Below, piece after piece: positions 60,344-64,000 of a stretch of 64,000 nucleotides of DNA. Where the stretch lies: the NCBI GenBank assembly GCA_029262235.1, contig JAJCZU010000004.1:558001-622000 (forward strand). Reading direction: 5' to 3'. This DNA is from Candidatus Eiseniibacteriota bacterium. Lineage in GTDB: Bacteria; Orphanbacterota; Orphanbacteria; Orphanbacterales; Orphanbacteraceae. Under the pieces are notes generated by a model. It did not search any database, was not told the DNA's origin, and worked only from the letters and a program-made list of their open reading frames with translations. Each line of letters begins with the position of its first letter. The stretch's first letter is position 1. A program made the translations under genes and the position numbers.

Positions 60344-60464
60344 TCATTCCGCCCCGTTCTGGGGATCGCACGGCCCGGCACCGGTTCCGAACACGGAGCC
60401 GCCCAGCCCAATGGTTCTTGTCGGGCCGGACCGATACGAATCCCGCAGAAATCTCCCTGAAACG

Positions 60465-60492
60465 CAAAAAACCCATCGCGGGTGGCGATGGG
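60465..60492 (-). terminator. Rho-independent terminator of the small transcript
   Basis: On the minus strand CCCATCGC-loop-GCGATGGG is followed by TTTTTT (60466-60471). It ends the small transcript and could also stop readthrough from the globin gene. Confidence 0.85.
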
Positions 60493-60521
60493 CTTACAAA
60501 CGTCGCAAATGGGTTCTTGAA

Positions 60522-60608
60522 TCAACACATGCGAACGCAGCCTGCCGCCTTCCCCTCCAGGGAGTGACAACAACACATACAGGTCATCTGGCGGTTCGTG
60601 TTCTTCAT
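60522..60608 (-). CDS. Leaderless Cys-rich micro-ORF (28 residues)
   Basis: An ATG four or so bases after the predicted start site opens a 28-codon frame, MKNTNRQMTCMCCCHSLEG and then a second Cys pair at the end (six Cys in all). The run TGT ATG TGT TGT TGT is unusual in this GC-rich genome. There is no room for a Shine-Dalgarno sequence, so it would be a leaderless mRNA. Leaderless poly-Cys frames that sense cysteine supply are known upstream of sulphur genes in mycobacteria, but here no same-strand gene follows the terminator. It may be a metal-binding micropeptide, an attenuator relic, or chance coding in an sRNA. Confidence 0.35.
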   Translation of the reverse strand: MKNTNRQMTCMCCCHSLEGKAAGCVRMC

Positions 60609-60617
60609 GTTGATTTT

Positions 60618-60646
60618 ACTATAAAGCGTTGCATCCGGTTCGTCAA
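60618..60646 (-). promoter_or_regulatory. Sigma-70-like promoter of the small transcript
   Basis: Minus strand: -35 TTGACG (60641-60646), exact 17-bp spacer, -10 TATAGT (60618-60623). It is the best consensus promoter I see in the window, five of six matches in each hexamer. It lies just after the globin stop codon. Confidence 0.75.
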
Positions 60647-60654
60647 CGCCTTTC

Positions 60655-61062
60655 CTAATAGTGCCTTTTCATGTGGTTGATCACGTGGCCCAGTGTGCTG
60701 AGCCAGGCCTCCTCGATCGTATCGTTCCATTGGCCGTCGAACTCGCTCGCAGTTTCGATCAGTGCGGAAAGCCAGTAGTCGTAGAGTCGGGGTGCGATAT
60801 CCAGGTGATGGCGATCATGCGTTTCGGCGCGTTCCGTAAGCTCTCGGAGAGCGTTCGAGTCGCCCGCCGTCGCGCCCGCGGCCAGGCGAAGCGAGCGAAG
60901 CAACATCCGATTCTGGCGTTCGAAATCCGTGTCTTTGAACTTCTCCCCGATCTCGTCGGAGGCCGCGATAAAGCGCGCGTAGAATGCGGGGATGAACTTC
61001 TCCGACTCCGCGCAGCGGTCCAGGCTGTCCAGAAATCGATCTTTCGGGGTTCTGTCGTTCAT
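60655..61062 (-). CDS. Single-domain bacterial globin
   Basis: A 135-residue globin-like protein: FIPAFYARFIAASDEIGEKFKDTDFERQNRMLLRSLRLA (helices A-E with the CD-loop Phe region), HHLDIAPRLYDYWLSALIETA (F-G helices), and EEAWLSTLGHVINHMKRHY (H helix). The His in THDRHHLDI is the best candidate for the proximal haem ligand. Probably cytoplasmic, with a role in O2/NO binding or sensing; no fused output domain. Start ATG 61062. It is read alone and its end is 9 bases from the -35 of the small RNA promoter. Confidence 0.78.
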   Translation of the reverse strand: MNDRTPKDRFLDSLDRCAESEKFIPAFYARFIAASDEIGEKFKDTDFERQNRMLLRSLRLAAGATAGDSNALRELTERAETHDRHHLDIAPRLYDYWLSALIETASEFDGQWNDTIEEAWLSTLGHVINHMKRHY

Positions 61063-61128
61063 GCAAAGTTCATTCGGGGTTGGAGTTCAGTGGATGATTA
61101 CTTGAAAGATGAATGGCAAAAACCGAAA

Positions 61129-61752
61129 TCAACTCTTGGGGGGGACCGACAGCTGCAGCGAGATCAGGAGTTCGTCGGCTTTTCGTCCTTCTTTTTCCGG
61201 GACGAGGGATTTGAAGCGCGAAAGGGCTTCCATCGCCTTCGTAAAGTTCTCTTCGACCGCGTAAATGAGTCCCAGATTGAAATAGACGTTCGGGTAGTCA
61301 GGCTCGAGCCGCCCGGCGAACTCATAATGCAGTCTCGACATGCGGACGTCGCCGCTTTCGAAGTACAGGTTGGCGAGGTTGTAGTGACTCTCGAAATGGC
61401 GCGGGTTCTGCAGAAGGGAACGTGTGAAGCAGTCGAACGCGGACACCGTGTCGCCTGACTTCGTATAGATGATGCCGAGGTTCGAGTACGCGTCGTCTCC
61501 GGCATCGCCTTCCGCGATGGCCTTCTCGTAGTACTCGATCGCCCGGTCGTCGTTGTTTTCGTCGAAGCGGAGCGCGAGTTCGAACGAGCTCAGATTGCCG
61601 AGCGGCAGGATTTCGGCGCTTTTCGACTCGAAAAGTCCGAGCTGGGCCTGTGATTCCGCGGCGCCGCGCTTCGCTTTGACGCGCTCGAACGCAACACGCT
61701 GCCCGGCGCCCGGGAAGGGGATGATCTTGTCCTGTATCTTCCTGTCACCCAT
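61129..61752 (-). CDS. TPR-repeat protein
   Basis: A 207-residue protein with about three TPR units (AIEYYEKAIAEGDAGDDAYSNLGIIY, AFDCFTRSLLQNPRHFESHYNLANLY, SRLHYEFAGRLEPDYPNVYFNLGLIY). The N-terminal 50 residues are basic and may bind nucleic acid or another protein; IIPFPGAGQRVAFERVKAKRG. No signal peptide. Function unknown. It is 54 bp after the Ku gene stop in the same direction and could be a weakly linked member of that unit. Confidence 0.75.
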   Translation of the reverse strand: MGDRKIQDKIIPFPGAGQRVAFERVKAKRGAAESQAQLGLFESKSAEILPLGNLSSFELALRFDENNDDRAIEYYEKAIAEGDAGDDAYSNLGIIYTKSGDTVSAFDCFTRSLLQNPRHFESHYNLANLYFESGDVRMSRLHYEFAGRLEPDYPNVYFNLGLIYAVEENFTKAMEALSRFKSLVPEKEGRKADELLISLQLSVPPKS

Positions 61753-61806
61753 AGCCCGTACCCGTCCCGTTCTATCGATCTGCGAATCGCCGGCGACTGC
61801 CCGGCG

Positions 61807-62667
61807 TTATTTGCCCGCGGCTTTCTTCTTCGTCGACTTGGCCGAGGCGCCCTCTTTCGAGCCCTTCGCCTTGACCATGTCCTTCTTCGTCGTCTTCGCC
61901 TGCTTGATGCTGTCTTTGAGCGCCGTCATGATGTCGATGATCGGCGTTTCTTCCTCTTCGACCGTGACGATTTCCTTGCCTTCGATCTTCGCCTCGATCA
62001 CTTCGCGAAGCGCCTCGTTATACTTGTTCGTGAGTTCGATCTTCTCGAGCTTCGTCGTCATCGAGTCGACCAGGCTCTTCGCGAGCTTCAGCTGTTCGGC
62101 GTCCGCATCCTCTTCTTCGAGAAGCGGAACATCGCCCATGCTGCGAAGCTCTTCGGGGTAGCGCAGCTTGTGCAGCAGAATGCCCGACTCATGCGGCGCG
62201 ACGAGCACGATGTCTTCCCGGTCGCGGAGCACCACTTTCCCGACACCCACTTTTCCGGAGTCGAGCAGCGCGTTGCTGAGAAGCGAGTACGTTTTCGACG
62301 CGATCTCGCCGTCGGGGCCCGCGAAGTACGGCGAACTGTACAGCGTGGGGTGAATTTCCTTCGCGTCGACGAAGCCTTCGATCTCGATGACCTTCGTGCT
62401 CTTCAGCCGGATCTTTTCGAAATCTTCCGGTTCGATCGTCGCGTATGTGTCGGGTTCGTACTCGTAACCCTTGACGATCGCTTCGTTCTTCACGACCTCG
62501 AGGCACTTCTTGCACTTCTTGTCGTAGCCGACCCTGCCGTTGCACTCCTTGTGGAGCTGATTGAAACGGATGGTCTGCGCGGTATCGACGGCGTTATAGA
62601 TGCGAATCGGAATCGTGACGAGGGAAAAGCGGATATGGCCCTTCCAGATCGATCTCATAGCGGGCAT
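61807..62667 (-). CDS. ku: Ku homodimer protein of non-homologous end joining
   Basis: A 286-residue bacterial Ku: opening MRSIWKGHIRFSLVTIPIRIYNA, the Cys-type block NGRVGYDKKCKKC, KGYEYEPDTYATIEPEDFE, and the core ring region (LLHKLRYPEELR). The C-terminus is a Lys/Ala-rich tail (KGSKEGASAKSTKKKAAGK) that can bind DNA. It caps DNA ends and recruits LigD. Located 65 bp downstream of ligD, same strand, so they probably share a transcript or are close units. Confidence 0.95.
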   Translation of the reverse strand: MPAMRSIWKGHIRFSLVTIPIRIYNAVDTAQTIRFNQLHKECNGRVGYDKKCKKCLEVVKNEAIVKGYEYEPDTYATIEPEDFEKIRLKSTKVIEIEGFVDAKEIHPTLYSSPYFAGPDGEIASKTYSLLSNALLDSGKVGVGKVVLRDREDIVLVAPHESGILLHKLRYPEELRSMGDVPLLEEEDADAEQLKLAKSLVDSMTTKLEKIELTNKYNEALREVIEAKIEGKEIVTVEEEETPIIDIMTALKDSIKQAKTTKKDMVKAKGSKEGASAKSTKKKAAGK

Positions 62668-62732
62668 AGCATACTCCTCTTCTGAATACGGGTAGGATCC
62701 CGCGTAAGTCTATATGTTGTCAAGATCAATCT

Positions 62733-64000
62733 CTATTCCCAGTCGGTCCGCATGCGCACGAAAACCGGTTCGCGCAAGGTTCCATTATCAGTTATCGACG
62801 CGTAACGCACTTCACACGAGAGGGTGGGTTCGACCCAGACGCTGACCTTGTCGTCGACCGGTTTTTCCTTCACGGGGCGATCGATCGTGTCGAGTTCGTC
62901 GAGGTCCCTGCGCACGGCTGCCAGCATCTTCCCGTCGAACCCGGTGCCTACTTTTCCCAGATACCGGAAACCGCCGTCGTCGTCCGGTTCCGCGATATGC
63001 AGTGCGCCGAACGTGTCCGCGCGATCGCCCGCGCCCTGCGTGTAGCCGATGATCACGCAGTCGATCAGGGAGCGCGACTTGATCTTGAGCCAGCTGTCCG
63101 ATCGTCGCCCCGGCTGGTACGAGCTCTTGCGCAGTTTCGCCACGATCCCCTCGAGCCCCATCTCCTTCGCGGCCTCGAAAAGGGCGTGCCCGTCCTCGAC
63201 CGCTTCGCTCAGTCGATACGGCGCCTCCTGGCTCGGGATGATGACGTCCTTCAGCCATTCGCGCCGTCGTTCGAGCGGTTCGTGCACGATCGCCCGCCCG
63301 TCGAGATAGAGGCAGTCGAATACGTATGCGATCGCGGGGTACTTTGAACGCACGCGCGCGATTCCTTTCTCCGTGCGCTGCTGCAGTCGCCGGATCACGT
63401 TCTTGAACACGGGGCGGCCGACTTCGTCGAGGCAGACGATTTCCGCGTCGAACAGTCCCGATGTCGCGCGAAGCGACTGCTGCGCGTTCAGCAGTTCGGG
63501 GAACTGGTCGGTGATGTCGCGCTGGTTTCGCGAGTGAATGGTCACGACGCCGTCGTCGATCGCGATGAGCGCGCGAATGCCGTCCCATTTCACTTCGTAC
63601 ATCCAGTCAGGCGACTCGGGCGGCTCCTTCACGAGCGTGCAGAGCATCGGTTCGACCGCCGTGCCGAGCCAGTCGATCTGGGGCGAGTCGACGCGTTCCA
63701 GCAGCCACTGGTTCTCTTTCGTCGCGTACATCCTGTACTCGCCCGTCAGTTCGGGGCTGCGAAGCTGAAAGTAGAACCCGTCCTTCTTCTGCTTCGTAAT
63801 CTCGTACTTGCCCGACGCGTAAATCCACATCATGCCGCCGCCGTACTCGCCTTTCGGAATTTCTCCCTGAAAGTGCAGGTACTCGATCGGATGATCCTCC
63901 ACCTTCACTGCCAGCCGTTTCATCCCGGGCTCGGGCGGCATCCCCTTCGGCACGGCCCACGACTCGAGCGTGCCGTCCTTTTCGAGGCGCAGGTCATAGT
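62733..64000 (-). CDS. ligD: LigD ATP-dependent DNA ligase, N-terminus outside the window
   Basis: The frame is open to the window edge, so the protein starts beyond base 64000. Visible: the end of a 3'-phosphoesterase-type (PE) domain (YDLRLEKDGTLESWAVPKG, then KGEYGGGMMWIYASGKYEI), then the ligase domain with adenylation Lys in YEVKWDGIRALI, a FDCLYLDGR block, GLEGIVAKLRKSSYQPGRRS and SWLKIKSRS, and an OB-fold end (VKEKPVDDKVSVWVEPTLSCEVRYASIT). Stop is TAG at 62733-62735. Whether a polymerase domain exists cannot be seen. It works with Ku. Confidence 0.93.
   Translation of the reverse strand, partial: YDLRLEKDGTLESWAVPKGMPPEPGMKRLAVKVEDHPIEYLHFQGEIPKGEYGGGMMWIYASGKYEITKQKKDGFYFQLRSPELTGEYRMYATKENQWLLERVDSPQIDWLGTAVEPMLCTLVKEPPESPDWMYEVKWDGIRALIAIDDGVVTIHSRNQRDITDQFPELLNAQQSLRATSGLFDAEIVCLDEVGRPVFKNVIRRLQQRTEKGIARVRSKYPAIAYVFDCLYLDGRAIVHEPLERRREWLKDVIIPSQEAPYRLSEAVEDGHALFEAAKEMGLEGIVAKLRKSSYQPGRRSDSWLKIKSRSLIDCVIIGYTQGAGDRADTFGALHIAEPDDDGGFRYLGKVGTGFDGKMLAAVRRDLDELDTIDRPVKEKPVDDKVSVWVEPTLSCEVRYASITDNGTLREPVFVRMRTDWE

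Larger units (their letters stand above)
60465..60612 (-). ncRNA. Stand-alone small structured transcript (sRNA or leader) of about 148 nt
   Basis: In the only gap above 300 bp (60344-60654), the minus strand carries a complete transcription unit: a strong promoter at 60618-60646, a body from about 60612, and a rho-independent terminator at 60465-60492. The body can fold: AATCAACA (60608-60615) pairs with TGTTGATT (60520-60527), though the start site may trim this stem to five pairs. Inside, CGAAC (60594-60598) pairs with GTTCG (60532-60536) and CCGCC (60590-60594) with GGCGG (60545-60549), making a rod-like fold closed at its ends. It also contains a 28-codon Cys-rich frame. The rest of the gap (60344-60464) shows nothing. 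Confidence 0.55.

Noticed and set aside
60465-60612. tRNA or known riboswitch in the DUF72-globin gap
   Set aside because: No cloverleaf, T-loop or CCA end is seen, and no riboswitch core motif; the unit looks like a free sRNA or micro-ORF.
62668-62732. Consensus TTGACA upstream of Ku
   Set aside because: A perfect -35 is present on the minus strand but no acceptable -10 lies at 16-18 bp, so I do not list it as a promoter.

Overview
The window comes from a Gram-negative, high-GC bacterium. It encodes outer-membrane barrels, a TonB-dependent receptor, an RND efflux pump with an outer-membrane factor, and many lipoproteins. At least five secreted proteins end in a FlgD-Ig-like C-terminal sorting domain (PNPF...WDG...G.Y...), and there is a PorV/PorQ-like barrel. 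That combination is typical of the FCB superphylum and its high-GC candidate relatives (Krumholzibacteriota/Eisenbacteria/Latescibacterota-like), and it implies a type IX-like secretion system encoded elsewhere. I saw no rRNA, tRNA, CRISPR array or insertion sequence, so this looks like ordinary chromosome.

Layout. 0-0.8 kb: tail of an M14-like peptidase. 0.8-11.2 kb: a six-gene copper/silver efflux operon read leftward (Cys-rich leader-gene protein, triple Cys-motif metal-binding protein, CusC, CusB, CusA, CopA), with overlapping start and stop codons through the last four genes. 11.3-15.7 kb: a rightward operon of glycerophosphodiesterase, short glycerol-3-phosphate dehydrogenase, membrane fatty-acid hydroxylase/sterol desaturase and MFS transporter, which reads as a glycerolipid or ether-lipid salvage route. 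15.7-28.4 kb: a GT2 glycosyltransferase, a divergent MocR regulator that has lost its PLP lysine, an FG-GAP/ASPIC secreted protein, three GT-C-type membrane proteins, a methyltransferase, a CPA antiporter and a DinB-like protein.

28.4-49.6 kb is the most distinctive region. It looks like a starch/maltodextrin locus built differently from both the Bacteroides Sus system and the E. coli Mal system. It holds a secreted GH13 amylase with a C-terminal sorting domain, two secreted proteins sharing a DDGT-GDGIY module, a MalKEFG-type ABC importer, and a seven-gene leftward operon. That operon encodes a CBM9-like sorted protein, a PorV-like barrel, an outer-membrane barrel, a barrel with an N-terminal CBM48, a small CBM48 lipoprotein, a starch-binding-like lipoprotein and a dimethylargininase-like enzyme. 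An ECF42 sigma factor with its DGPF partner sits between the two halves and has a recognisable ECF42-type promoter in front.

49.7-54 kb: a TonB-dependent receptor with a beta-helix lipoprotein, preceded by 11-bp periodic direct repeats. 54-59.6 kb: a PEGA-type Ser/Thr kinase with a small TPR partner, an esterase and a LamG-like sorted protein. 59.6-64 kb: DUF72, a stand-alone RNA/micro-ORF transcription unit rich in Cys codons, a globin, a TPR protein, and Ku plus LigD for non-homologous end joining.

All functional calls come from reading motifs by eye. No database search or structure prediction was run.
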